From: Candidatus Zixiibacteriota bacterium | Lineage (GTDB): Bacteria; Zixibacteria; MSB-5A5; GN15; FEB-12 | Assembly: GCA_024276275.1 (NCBI GenBank) | Contig: JAJRXM010000049.1 | Coordinates: 1-64,000, forward strand | DNA length: 64,000 nt | Reading direction: 5' to 3' | Shown: piece after piece, positions 13,187 through 24,343 of the stretch | Layout of the letters: the number at the start of each line of letters is the position of its first letter | Position numbering within the stretch: the stretch's first letter is position 1 | Notes under the pieces: model-generated | The model's database searches: none | Told to the model about the DNA's origin: nothing | What the model saw: only the letters and a program-made list of their open reading frames with translations | Made by a program: the position numbers and the translations under genes

Positions 13187-14958
13187 ATGATTAGTGCTCA
13201 AAAAGAAAAATTAAATTCTTTCTTCCAAGGTGCAATGAGATATGTAGTACCATTTTTTCAAAGACCATATGTATGGGATTTGGAAAATTGGGATAATATG
13301 TGGGAAAGCATTTTGGAAACATATAGATTCTATCAACAAGAAAAAGATAAAGAACATTTTATTGGGACATTAATAATTAAACAAGTTCCTGCAAAAAAAA
13401 TAAATGAAAGTAATTATGATTTAATAGATGGACAGCAAAGAATAACTTCAATTGCACTACTATTAAAATCTATTGAGTTAAATGTAAAAAAAGATGATGA
13501 ATTTCCAGAATTAAAATCTCAATTACAAAAATTATTAACCTCCGCCTTTAAAGATGATAGGGGTAATTTACATCATAGAATAGAACATAATCGAATTGAT
13601 AAACCATATTTTGAAAAAATTATTTCAATTGGACTAATTAATGACAATGTGGGTTTTGATATTGAAGAGTACCTTTCGAAAAACACAGAAAATCTAATAA
13701 TTAAGTCATTTCAGTATTTTTTAAATAAAACTAAAAATTTCAGCAATGAAGAATTATCAGAATTGAAAGACGTTATTCTTCATAAAGTACCAGTTATAAG
13801 CATGTTATTGGAACAAGATGATGATGAGCAAGAAATTTTTGATACCATTAATTCTTTGGGTGTAAAATTAACAACTTCAGAACTATTAAAAAATTATATT
13901 TTCAAGGAAAGAGATATTCAATCTTGTTATGAAAAATATTGGTTTGATGTGTTTGAAGCTGATGAAGAGATCAGAGTGTTTTGGAATACCGATAAGACAT
14001 CTGGAAGAGTATTTTGAACAAATGCAGAAGTATTACTTTATATTTTTCTAATCATAGAAACTCAAAAAGATATTAGATTAGAGAAACTCTTCAAAGAATA
14101 TAAGATTTGGTTAAAAGATAAAAGTTCAAGCGAAAAAAAGGACTTTTTAGAAAATTTAAAAGAATATGCTGAAATATATTTTAATTTTCCTTCCAATAGC
14201 GAAATTAATGAAATTAGTTTTCTAGAATATGAAAAAAGATTTTTTCATATAATTGAAAATTTGTCTATAACAACAGTTTATCCATTAGTTATGTTTATCT
14301 ATAAAAATATAAAGGATGCCGGTGAAAGGAAGTATTAAGTTTTTTAGAAAGTTATTTAGTTCGTATAAATATTTCAAAAATGACTACTAAAAACTATAAC
14401 AACTTATTTTTATCAATACTTCAGAAACTAATTAAAAAAGAAGAAGAAATTGGTTATTTTGAATATCTAAAGCAGATTATTGCTGAATATGATGATATAA
14501 CTAATAAATTTCCTGATAATAAAGACTTTAAATATGCTTTTAATAATTCAATATTAAGCAATCAAAATGCAAGAGAAATATTATATATAATAAGTCTAAA
14601 ACAAATCAATACCGGATTTAACGATAGAGATAAATTAAGTTTGAAAAGTTATTCTACCGAACATATAATGCCAAAAAAATGGGAAGAAAATTGGAAGAGT
14701 AAGGAATTTACTGAAGAAGAAAAATGGCAAAGAAATTCTAAAATAAAAATTCTTGGTAATTTGACTATTACAACAGGCAAGTTGAATAGTAAACTAAAAA
14801 ATTCATCGTGGACGGATAAAAAAGAGATTTTAAAACAGTACTCGACATTACCAATTACAGCGTCATATATAGACAGAGAAGAGTGGAATGAAGATGAAAT
14901 TCAAAAGAGAGCTGATGATTTATTTGAATTAAGCAAAGAGATATGGAAAGAAATTTAA
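13187..14958 (+). pseudogene. DUF262/DUF1524 (GmrSD-type) restriction-like gene, disrupted
   Basis: N-part PFFQRPYVWD...YDLIDGQQRITSIALLL (DUF262); C-part YSTEHIMPKKWEENW...RNSKIKILGNLTITTGKLNSKLKNSSW (DUF1524/HNH-like); in-frame TGA at 14015-14017 and a frameshift near 14336. Confidence 0.82.
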
Positions 14959-14984
14959 TCTATGTACAACAATTATTGTCAGTC

Positions 14985-15300
14985 CTTAGTTGCTTTAATA
15001 TGTTTCTGCACTAGACTCCGTCTTTGCGGCTGGAGAAGACGTTCAAGAGAGTCGAAAAAAGTTACGGAGTACCCTTCGTCAGGAGGCTGTATCGTAATAG
15101 GCAATGTCGGTTCACCAAACCCACTTCGTGGCTTCAGGAACCGACATAACATGGCATTGAGCCCAGGGAGTGATATTTCTGGCAGACGAGGACATCTGCC
15201 ATGCACAATCATCTTGTCGGGTTCTGTTTGCGATGGCAAACTCAGGTGCTATTGGCCAAGGCGAACTTGGAACATCGATCTGCAATGCCCTGCGTGACAA
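14985..15300. repeat. GC-richer island of interspersed repeat fragments
   Basis: TTTCTGCACTAGACTCCGTCTT shares a core with the reverse complement of the 59459-59505 element; GTCGGTTC...GGAACCGAC palindrome; higher GC than its surroundings. Confidence 0.5.
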
Positions 15301-15415
15301 CAGTTACAATTATCATACATGTTCAAAGTAGATTATTAATTTATCTCATAGCATGAAGCTCTTTATACGGAAGGTTAATTATGTTCTACAAAATCACTAC
15401 AATTAATATGAGCAA

Positions 15416-15480
15416 AAATGGCTTTAAGCCATTTTTTAGGGCAAAGCCATTTCGTTGTAATCCCCTGCGGGGGATTTAGT
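15416..15480. repeat. Palindromic repeats
   Basis: AAATGGCTTTAAGCCATTT and AATCCCCTGCGGGGGATT inverted repeats. Confidence 0.6.
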
Positions 15481-15573
15481 TTTGTCGAAAAAGAGCAGTA
15501 GATTTTCAAAAAAAAAGATGTTTTATATGTGACTGAAGCCATTTGAGAAATATATCAGCCTTAATAGTTTATT

Positions 15574-15595
15574 AGAATCGGTACACCGACCTGCT
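15574..15595. repeat. Short palindromic intergenic element
   Basis: AGAATCGGTACACCGACCTGCT, sharing the GAATCGG.../...CCGACCT arms seen at 6704-6723. Confidence 0.5.
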
Positions 15596-15853
15596 AAACT
15601 AACATAGATTTGCTTCACCTATTTATTGTTGGGTGAGGTCATAAATTATAAGAAAACGGATCAATTAATAATAAATAACTACGTTGACCGCTCTCTGAAA
15701 TTAACATATATTTGACTCTGTCTTTAGAACATTTGAAAAAGGTCTTTTGTCAGAGCATACTTTTCGTCAAGGTGGACTCAGTATGCCAGATTAGACTATT
15801 TCAACAAGCCTGAAGCAGGGATGTATAAGTGAATTTTGAATAAAGGAATATGA

Positions 15854-16477
15854 GTGGCATCAATAAATGAACAAAAACGAGCATATTATGAAAAGTATTC
15901 ACTCTTTTTAGGTAAAATATGTCTCAAACTCGGTCTCAGACCGAACTTCATAACGATAGTTTCATTTTTTACTGCCATTGTATCCGGTCTCTGTTTTTGG
16001 CAAGGTCAAATGATTTGGGGAGTTGTCTGGATGCTCATTACATCTATTTTAGATATGCTTGACGGTTCGACAGCTCGTGCCGGAAATTTAGGGACTGTTT
16101 TTGGTGGGATTTTTGACCATGTTATCGACCGTTACGGTGAGTTTTTCATTTTGGCAGGTATTACTCTTTCGGGAGCAGTTCATCCCGGGTGGGGGCTTTT
16201 TGCTTTGTTTGGGATGTTAATAGCCAGCTACACCCGTGCTGCGGCTGAATCAATCGGGAAAATTGAAAATTGTGCTGTCGGCATTATGGGGCGTACCGAA
16301 AAATTTCTACTTATAATCGGTGGTGCTATTGTAGAGCATTGGCTTCCTGTCGGTACGTGGCCAAAAGCAGGATGGCTTGAATTTGCCTTGATTATTGTCG
16401 GAACAACCTCGGTGATAACAGCATTTCAGCGTTTGCGTTATGCCCAAAAAATCCTTGGTGATAAAAAAGAAGTGTAG
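15854..16477 (+). CDS. CDP-alcohol phosphatidyltransferase family protein
   Basis: GTG start; DMLDGSTARAGNLGTVFGGIFDHVIDR matches D-x2-DG-x2-AR-x8-G-x3-D-x3-D. Confidence 0.93.
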   Translation: MASINEQKRAYYEKYSLFLGKICLKLGLRPNFITIVSFFTAIVSGLCFWQGQMIWGVVWMLITSILDMLDGSTARAGNLGTVFGGIFDHVIDRYGEFFILAGITLSGAVHPGWGLFALFGMLIASYTRAAAESIGKIENCAVGIMGRTEKFLLIIGGAIVEHWLPVGTWPKAGWLEFALIIVGTTSVITAFQRLRYAQKILGDKKEV

Positions 16478-16585
16478 CTGTTAATAGAATCGTCATTGTT
16501 CTGCAACTATTTCAATCCTTGACAAGAGTCTATCAAACCTATTATATATCAAAAATTTTGAAACTGAAATGAAAGGTACTATACA

Positions 16586-17530
16586 TTGATTACAGCAATT
16601 GGAAATCCGGTTTATGATTATATTAAAACGCAAAAAGTTGACACAAAAGAACGCATCCTGTCAGGTTGTTCAACAAACGCTCTCTTGGCACTTTCAAAAA
16701 TGGGCGAACAAACTAACTTAGTCGGTGCCGTCGGTAATGATTACAAAGAACGTTTTGTGGCGGATTTAGAAAAATTCGGTATTAAATATATAACTACCCC
16801 GTCAAACGAAACCGGCGGATATTCACTTATTTATTATGATGATTTCGGAAACAGAACTCTTGATTTACTCGGCAGAGCAAACGATATAGAAAATATCAAT
16901 CCCGAATGGTACAAAAGTTCCAAAGCAGTTTTAATAGGACCGATTTTGGGTGAGGTATCATTTGAACAGATAAAAGAAATTAGAAAAAATTTCGACGGAC
17001 TCTTTTTCTGCGATCCTCAGGGGTTACTTCGTTCAGCCGATGAAAATAATTGTATCTCACATTCAGCACCTGATGGAATTCAAGAGGCACTTAGTAACTT
17101 TGATTTTGTTAAACCGAATGAACTTGAGGGTAAAGTTCTTACCGGTATTGACTGTCGCGAGAATCCGTATGAAGCCGCCAAGGTTATACATTCTTGGGGA
17201 CCGAAAGTAGTTATTGTAACACTTGCCGAATTAGGTGCGGTAATCTATGACGGCAACGAGTTTATTGATATCCCTCCGTATAAAATTGATTTAGTCGATG
17301 CAACCGGTGCCGGCGATACATTTATGGCGGGCTTCACATTTGAATATCTAAAAACAAAAGACCTGCGTCGTGCAGGATGTTATGCCTCATGTACATCATC
17401 TATAATGATTGAAAATGTCGGACCTGATTTTGAAATGTCAGAGGAAATGATTCGAAAACGTCAGCAGGAACTTCTCGGTATGATCGATTTTAAAGTTGAT
17501 GTAGGTATCAATCAAAAATCAACGACATAG
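16586..17530 (+). CDS. PfkB-family sugar/nucleoside kinase
   Basis: TTG start; DATGAGDTFMAGFTFEYL and VGAVGNDYKERF PfkB signatures. Confidence 0.9.
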   Translation: MITAIGNPVYDYIKTQKVDTKERILSGCSTNALLALSKMGEQTNLVGAVGNDYKERFVADLEKFGIKYITTPSNETGGYSLIYYDDFGNRTLDLLGRANDIENINPEWYKSSKAVLIGPILGEVSFEQIKEIRKNFDGLFFCDPQGLLRSADENNCISHSAPDGIQEALSNFDFVKPNELEGKVLTGIDCRENPYEAAKVIHSWGPKVVIVTLAELGAVIYDGNEFIDIPPYKIDLVDATGAGDTFMAGFTFEYLKTKDLRRAGCYASCTSSIMIENVGPDFEMSEEMIRKRQQELLGMIDFKVDVGINQKSTT

Positions 17531-17556
17531 CAGTACTTATATAAGTAAAATAGTTA

Positions 17557-17588
17557 AGACGGAAATTATATAATTCCGTCTTTTTTTT
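17557..17588 (+). terminator. Intrinsic terminator after the PfkB kinase
   Basis: AAGACGGAATT hairpin (AAGACGGAAATTATATAATTCCGTCTT) followed by T8. Confidence 0.85.
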
Positions 17589-17714
17589 ACTCAATTTTCG
17601 CCTTTTTTAAAATATTTATGTATATTAGTTAGATAGTTTTGTTTTATCGCAGATTATTTTAAACTAGATATTTTTATTTAACTGGTGTCTTAAGTAATAC
17701 ACTGATGGGAGAGA

Positions 17715-19339
17715 TTGATGTTTACAAAAATTAAGCAAATAGTCTTAGTGGTATTCTTGCTAAGTTCTGCTCAGTTCGCACAGGCAAGTTCTACATTTTT
17801 AATAGAGGATTATATACCTCAAAGATTTACTGATTTACTCTGGACGGTAGATGGGGATTTTAGCGGTTCAGCAAGAAATAGTAGGCGAGAAGCTGATGAC
17901 CCTTTTATGAGAAATTCCACAAGTAAAAATAGTTCCGGTACCTATGCCTTTGAGTTAAATTCTAAAACAAGGTATCAATATGAAACGGTTACTGAGTATC
18001 TGGATGCAACTTTGAATGTTCAAACAGCATTTAATAGTAATTCATCAAATTATTTTAGTAGAAACGACAGGAATTCTCAGAATAATATCAAAGAAATCCG
18101 AAAAAGTGAATACTCAAGAAAATATTCACATTTTAGAATTTCACCTCAAACAACTTATAGTAAGTATAATAAGAATGATTTATTTTATTCTGTTTCGGTA
18201 AAAGGAATTATTGATTATAACTATTCGTTTAAAGATGTTAGAATGCAAGAAAGTTTTAACACGACACAAAATATAAATTTCCAAGAGAATAATCTTACTC
18301 GAAGATTAAGAGATAGTAATAATGATTCCAGAAGATATATCGGTAACTTTAGTTTTAAGATAGGCAGTGGTAGGCAATATGCAGGTAAGTATGCCTTTAC
18401 AGCGTATAACATAATTGTCGGTCTACGCGAAAACGGGCTGCTTCTTAAACAACCCGATAAAGCAATAATGATAGCTCTTACGGATATTATTTATCAATAT
18501 GAAAACACTCATACGATAGATACGCGATTGAAAAAAATTGATCAATTTGATGCTATTTATAACTATCTGTTAAAAAATAAAATAGTTTCAGAAAACAGCC
18601 ACTTGGAATGTTGTTGGTTGAAGATGCATTCGAGATTTTTCCTGCTGATTTAAGAAGATTCGGTTTCTCAAAAAGTATCGGTGTAGGTTTAAGCTATAAT
18701 TATGCTGAATGGCACGATTCTTTTGATGAAGAAACTAGATATCTAAATTATCGGTATTATCCCAATAATTCAAATCTGTATGATACATTACAGGATATTA
18801 CGAGTAAGTCGATTAACTATACCAGCAGAAACGATGAACGCTTGTCAAAATATGTCATCGCTTCACTTAGTTACAGCAAACCGATTAATATGAAATGGCA
18901 ATTGCTTGCCTCGGCATTCGGTCGGTTTTATTTTGATTCGTATGAGAAAAATAACTCATTTTCATCAAGAGAAGAGAACAATATATATGATACAAATACG
19001 AGTAACAGCCCATCTAGAATTAAAAAACAATATAACTTAAGTGGACTAATAAATACAGACTATTTCTATAGCTCTCGTACAGTTTGGAGAACATCACTCA
19101 GATATTCTTTCTTAAGATATCAGAATGATCCTGATAATGATATTCGAGTAAGAGATTATCAATCTTGGTCTTTTAATATAAATACATCTTTGGAGTATCG
19201 GTTAAATATTCCGACTACAATAAAAGGGACAGTAGCTTATTCCAATTCAGAGAATAAAGATGTTCGTGACGATGTCCTTTACATGTTTACAAATACCGGT
19301 TTTAACTTTTCATTTTCTATCCTTCATTATATATATTAG
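17715..19339 (+). pseudogene. Secreted, possibly outer-membrane beta-barrel hypothetical protein, split by a frameshift near 18600
   Basis: Signal peptide MMFTKIKQIVLVVFLLSSAQFAQA; the two ORFs 17715-18653 and 18608-19339 join as ...ENSHLGMLLVEDAFEIFPADLRRFG...; aromatic/polar alternation in the C-terminal half. Confidence 0.6.
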
Positions 19340-19342
19340 AAT

Positions 19343-19684
19343 ATGAAAAATAAAATAGCATTTGAAGAATTTGAAAAGGTTGATATCCGGGTCGGTAAAA
19401 TTATCGAAGTAACAGATTTTGTCAAAGCAAAATTTCCGACCTACAAACTCAAAATTGACTTTGGTAACGAGATAGGTATCAAACAATCATCAGCCCGTTT
19501 TAAATCGAATTATACTACAGAAGAATTGTTAGATAAACAATGCTTAGCAGTTATTAATTTTGAACCGAGAAATATAGCCGGATTTCAATCAGAAGTTTTG
19601 GTTGTGGGTGTTGATGCTCTCGCAGGTGGAATTTCTCTAGTTCGCCCGGTTGACGAAGCCAAACTCGGTGCAAAATTGTATTAA
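19343..19684 (+). CDS. csaA: CsaA-like tRNA-binding domain protein
   Basis: FEKVDIRVGKIIEVTDFVKAKFPTYKLKIDFG...AVINFEPRNIAGFQSEVLVVG. Confidence 0.92.
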   Translation: MKNKIAFEEFEKVDIRVGKIIEVTDFVKAKFPTYKLKIDFGNEIGIKQSSARFKSNYTTEELLDKQCLAVINFEPRNIAGFQSEVLVVGVDALAGGISLVRPVDEAKLGAKLY

Positions 19685-19880
19685 ATAGTGACAAATTGAG
19701 CTTATTTTATATAAGTTGAATTGTACTCAAAATTGTTTGCTTCAAACAAGTTACAGCTTCTGACATCTAATTTTTATTGCTACTCTTATCCAAAGTCAGT
19801 ATATTTTTATAATTTCTTGGAGAAAATTTACTCTGAGTAGGTACAAAAATATAAAGACCGTTAAATTTAGGAAAATAGCT

Positions 19881-20753
19881 TTGATAAAAAAAATACTATA
19901 TATATTGCTGATTTGTATGTGCAGTACTGCATTTGCTGAACAAACAAAAGAATTTAAACAGTTGATGGAATCGTATAAAGCAAGATACAATTTTTATTCT
20001 ATTAAAGATTCATTGTACACCATTGATTCAGAGTTGAGCCTTCCAAAAGGCTTTTCATATGTAGAGTTACAAGATTCTTCTGCGTTTCCGTTTTGGGTAG
20101 CAAATTTTCCAATCTGGCATCAATACAAATCGGTCGGACATTGGAAGGGTGGGAAAGCATTCGAATATGATGAGGTTTCACGGGTAATTCATCTTCCTTG
20201 GCGGGGGCCGGCATTTAAAGATGTCGCTGTTCCTGTTCGTATTTTAGGTGAATACAATTTTCAATTTGATAATCGTTTTGCTTTTCAGGTGATGCCCAAA
20301 AAAGGAAAAGTCCTTACATATAAAAAATGGTTAGCGGGTAAACCAGCGTTGACTAACCGAGGGGAAGTACTTTTTAAGGATGATATGGAAAAAGATGATA
20401 CCGAAAATGAGTATTATAAATTTCTACTTTTCTGTATGCAAAATGTCAATTATGAAAGTATAGCAAAAAGCTGTGATACGGTTAAAGTTGACGATGTACA
20501 GCCGGGTGATATGTTTATTGCCTATGATAAAACAGGTAAAAAAGGTAAACTCTATATTATTTTTCATTTGATTAGAAACAAATCAGGTACTATAATGTAT
20601 TTAGCCGCCAATGGATGTCCGGAAGCTTGTGATTTATACATCCCTAAATTTACTGAAGATCGAAACAATCCGTGGATTGATTTTGAGCAATTACATTCTT
20701 TGACAAAAGAATATACCAACAGTAGTTTTTACCGCTTTAAAGCCATAAAGTAA
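19881..20753 (+). CDS. DUF4846-like secreted protein
   Basis: Signal peptide (TTG start); LPKGFSYVELQDSSAFPFWVANFPIW resembles the DUF4846 core. Confidence 0.55.
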   Translation: MIKKILYILLICMCSTAFAEQTKEFKQLMESYKARYNFYSIKDSLYTIDSELSLPKGFSYVELQDSSAFPFWVANFPIWHQYKSVGHWKGGKAFEYDEVSRVIHLPWRGPAFKDVAVPVRILGEYNFQFDNRFAFQVMPKKGKVLTYKKWLAGKPALTNRGEVLFKDDMEKDDTENEYYKFLLFCMQNVNYESIAKSCDTVKVDDVQPGDMFIAYDKTGKKGKLYIIFHLIRNKSGTIMYLAANGCPEACDLYIPKFTEDRNNPWIDFEQLHSLTKEYTNSSFYRFKAIK

Positions 20754-20824
20754 TGTAAGTATTTATCAGTTTATGACGTTTAGTATCATTCAGTAAAAAA
20801 TCACATCGTACTATTTGTAAACCT

Positions 20825-21565
20825 TTGGAAAGGAAAAGTTTGGAGTTAATACATACTCATCCCTGGCCGACCGACAAATATCAAGCTATTGAAATACAAA
20901 AAGAGCTGGCAAAATCAATTGAGATACTTCCAAATTACGACGATATAAATCTGATTGCCTCAGTAGATACTTCATGGGGTAAAAATGCGGATACTGTCTT
21001 TGCTTCTGCTGTTCTCTGCACCTTTCCGGAAATTGAAGAAATAGACAGACGTTCTTATTATAGTGAAACTACATTTCCGTATATCCCCGGTATGTCTTAT
21101 TTTCGTGAAGGACAAACAATGATAAAAGCTTTAGAGAAACTGGAGCAACAACCTGATTTGATAATTGTACACGGACACGGAATCGCACATTTAAAAAATA
21201 GTGGAATTGCATCACTTATCGGAGTCGGATTTGATTTACCTGCTATAGGATGTTCAAGAAAATTGTTGATTGGTTCTGTAAAAGAAATTCAACTGACAAA
21301 GGGAAGTTGTCAACCTATAAACTACCAAAATAAAGAGGTTGGTGTTGCCTATCGTACGAAAGAAGCGGTGAAGCCTCTTTTTATATCACCGGGACATAAA
21401 TGCGACATACCGTTTGCCAAAGATATTATAATAAGAAATCTCAGAGGATATCGTATGCCGGAACCGTTGCGGTTTGCTCATTTAGCAGTTAATAAGTATA
21501 AACGACATATAGAAAAAAAATTTGCAGGGAAAACAATCTCTTTTAATGAAAAGAAAAACTGCTGA
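20825..21565 (+). CDS. nfi: Endonuclease V
   Basis: ASVDTSW, YIPGMSYFREGQ, DLIIVHGHGIAHLKNSGIASLIGV, AIGCSRKLL. Confidence 0.92.
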   Translation: MERKSLELIHTHPWPTDKYQAIEIQKELAKSIEILPNYDDINLIASVDTSWGKNADTVFASAVLCTFPEIEEIDRRSYYSETTFPYIPGMSYFREGQTMIKALEKLEQQPDLIIVHGHGIAHLKNSGIASLIGVGFDLPAIGCSRKLLIGSVKEIQLTKGSCQPINYQNKEVGVAYRTKEAVKPLFISPGHKCDIPFAKDIIIRNLRGYRMPEPLRFAHLAVNKYKRHIEKKFAGKTISFNEKKNC

Positions 21566-22758
21566 TGCCTAATCCTGAACTCCAAAGAAAAATACTCAAA
21601 CTATCCTCAGAGCTTCTAAAAAAACAGATAAAATGGCGAAGATATTTACATCAGTTCCCCGAAGTATCAAACAATGAATTTGAAACAACAAAATACCTTA
21701 CCGATGAATTAAAAAAACTTTCGATTACAACAAAAAAAATAAAACTACCGACCGGTCTCATAGCTGAAGTTACAGGGAATAAAAAAGGACCGGTTGTTGC
21801 GGTACGTACAGATATTGATGCACTTCCGATTTTAGAACAGACTAATCTTCCATATCAATCAAAAAACAAAGGGTGCATGCATGCGTGCGGACATGATATG
21901 CACATGGCTACTATATTGGGAGTTGCGGCTATTTTAGAAAATCTAAAAAGTGAATTACACGGTACGGTACGGTTTTTATTCCAGCCTGCTGAAGAAATGC
22001 CACCGGGCGGGGCAAGACCGATGATTGAGGAAGGGGTGCTTGATAATGTAAAAATGATTTTTGGCTTGCATGTTGACCCTCACCTACAAACAGGAAAAAT
22101 AGGAACTCGTGACGGTGTTACTATGGCTTCGGTTACAGATTTTGATTTGATTATCCACGGTAAATCCGGCCATGCTGCCAGACCTCATCATACTGTTGAT
22201 GCGATAGTAACAGCAGCCGAAGTTATAGAATCTTTGCAAAAAATTATATCTAGAGAAGTTGACCCGATTGATCCAGTTGTTATTACATTCGGTAAAATAT
22301 CAGGTGGTTATGCTCGCAATGTTATTTCTGATAAAGTCCATTTAGTCGGTACTATAAGAACCCTTTCTCCAAAAGCATCTAAAGAAATGCCTAGAAAAGT
22401 AAAACGTATTGCTCAATCAATTTGCAAAGCTCGTGGTGCTACTGCTGAAATGATTATTATAGGTTTATATCCTGTTTTAGTAAATGATGTTGATACAAAT
22501 AGTATCATAAAAAATAATTATAACAATCTGTTTGGAACCGGTAAAATAGAAGATGCTCCCCAAGTTTTAGGGGGTGAAGATTTTGCCTGTTACTTGGAAC
22601 ATGTAAAAGGAGCTATGTTTCGTCTGGGTGTTATGAACAAAAAGATTAAGGCAGATAAACCGTGGCATTCTCCTGAATTTATTGTCGATGAAGATGCTCT
22701 CTATTATGGAACTTTTGTTATTGTTGCCTCTGTAATTGATGCTCTGAAAAAACTATAA
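21565..22758 (+). CDS. M20-family amidohydrolase (N-acyl amino acid/hippurate hydrolase-like)
   Basis: RRYLHQFPEVSNNEFET, ALPILEQTNLPYQSKNKGCMHACGHDMHMATILG, LFQPAEEMPPGGARPMIEEG. Confidence 0.94.
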   Translation: MPNPELQRKILKLSSELLKKQIKWRRYLHQFPEVSNNEFETTKYLTDELKKLSITTKKIKLPTGLIAEVTGNKKGPVVAVRTDIDALPILEQTNLPYQSKNKGCMHACGHDMHMATILGVAAILENLKSELHGTVRFLFQPAEEMPPGGARPMIEEGVLDNVKMIFGLHVDPHLQTGKIGTRDGVTMASVTDFDLIIHGKSGHAARPHHTVDAIVTAAEVIESLQKIISREVDPIDPVVITFGKISGGYARNVISDKVHLVGTIRTLSPKASKEMPRKVKRIAQSICKARGATAEMIIIGLYPVLVNDVDTNSIIKNNYNNLFGTGKIEDAPQVLGGEDFACYLEHVKGAMFRLGVMNKKIKADKPWHSPEFIVDEDALYYGTFVIVASVIDALKKL

Positions 22759-22759
22759 A

Positions 22760-24226
22760 ATGAAAAAAGCTTTATTTCTGATTCAACTCATACTTATTCT
22801 CTTTTGCTCACAACCGATTTCTGCAAGAAATATTGTTGATATTATCACATATGCGGATTTTTCTCATATTCGTGATATTGCCGTCTCAATAAACTATGCA
22901 TATTTTGCAACTTCTGAGGGTGTTATCAGGTATGATAAATTTGATGAAGCATGGAAAGAACCCCTTACCGGGAGTCCGGGAGTTGATTATAGAAATATAT
23001 TCAAACTGTATGTAGATCAATTTGATAAAAAACTATATGCTCGCACAGAAACTAATGCGTATGAATATGACATATTATTTGACAGCTGGTTTTTTACAAG
23101 TGATATACCTGTACTTGATAACCCGTCTACCGATGTAGCACCATCACCGATTATGTATGTACCTCCCGATTATATTTACACTGGCGATGGATATATTAAA
23201 GACCAAAACGGTTTTGAGTATCCTATCAATAAAATGGTTGATGACGGCTCAGGTGTCAAGTGGTTATCAATTTGGGGAATCGGTGCTGCTAAAACAACAA
23301 ATTCTGATATTGTCGAATTTCTTCCGTACGGTTTAATCCAAAACAGAGTGAATAAAATTTTTGACAGTAACGGAATTATTGTTGTAGGAGGTGACAATGC
23401 CGGTTCAAGGCATACCGGTATAACATTTTTTGATTATGAAAATAACGCATTTTCATATAAAGAAACCGGGCTGACTTTTGAATTTCCGGATGATGATATC
23501 ACCTGTATTGAAGAAGATGAAAATTATTATTACATCGGAACATCCGGCGGTTTAACAATTTTAGATATTGAAACCTTAGAAGTAGTAAAAAGAATAACTC
23601 AGCGAAATGGGCTTATTGTCGATGAATTGCTTTCATTAAAAAAGGTAAAAAACAAACTCTATATCGGAACACTAAACGGTCTGCAGATTTTGACTCCCGA
23701 TAATGATTCTTTAAAACTCGTATATTCCAACCAATTTAAAAATCAAGAGATATTTGATTTAGAACTGACAGATTCAACTTTATGGATTGCCTCGGCGGTC
23801 GGTGCATACCAACTGAACTTGGAAACAAACAAATTACAAAAATTTCAAGACCCTCATCAATTAATTTTTAGCCGTGCTTATAATATAGAACATTATAATG
23901 AAAATTTATTTATTGCCTCTCAAAACGGTATGATTCGTTTAAACCTCAAAACAGGCAAAACTACACCATATATTTCTACCTCTCATGGTGCTCACTATAG
24001 AGCTTTAGCAGTCAATGATACAGTTGCATTTATTTCGACAGATTTTGGTTTTACTATGTTTTATCTCTCATAATCCGGTTATTCTAATGAAAGAGAGTTT
24101 ACCACAACAGACGGTGTTCCTTCACAATTCATTTTTGACCTGCTTTTAGACGGTGATTTTCTCTGGATCGGCTCAGACAAAGGACTTTCACATTTTCTTT
24201 GGAATGACCCTGATAGAATTGATTAA
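22760..24226 (+). pseudogene. Secreted beta-propeller (two-component-regulator-propeller-like) protein interrupted by in-frame TAA (24071-24073)
   Basis: Repeated IGTSGGLTIL/IGTLNGLQIL motifs; same frame continues past the TAA with SGYSNEREFTTTDGVPSQFIFDLLLDGDFLWIGSDKGLSHFLWNDPDRID*. Confidence 0.75.
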
Positions 24227-24343
24227 TCTATCAAGTTTACAAGCCAAACTACCTTTTTACCAATACTGGTTATTTAGCCATTTTTTATTGATTCTGATTT
24301 CTTTTTATTGTACTATTGATACAAATAAGGATTTAATTGTTAT

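Noticed and set aside
14015-14017. TGA in the DUF262 gene as selenocysteine or tryptophan
   Set aside because: No SECIS-like structure or selenoprotein family evident, and the gene also has a frameshift ~320 nt later, so decay or error is simpler.
14962-15297. 111-aa ORF after the DUF262 gene
   Set aside because: Composition reflects the palindromic repeat block; competing ORFs on both strands and no recognisable protein motif.
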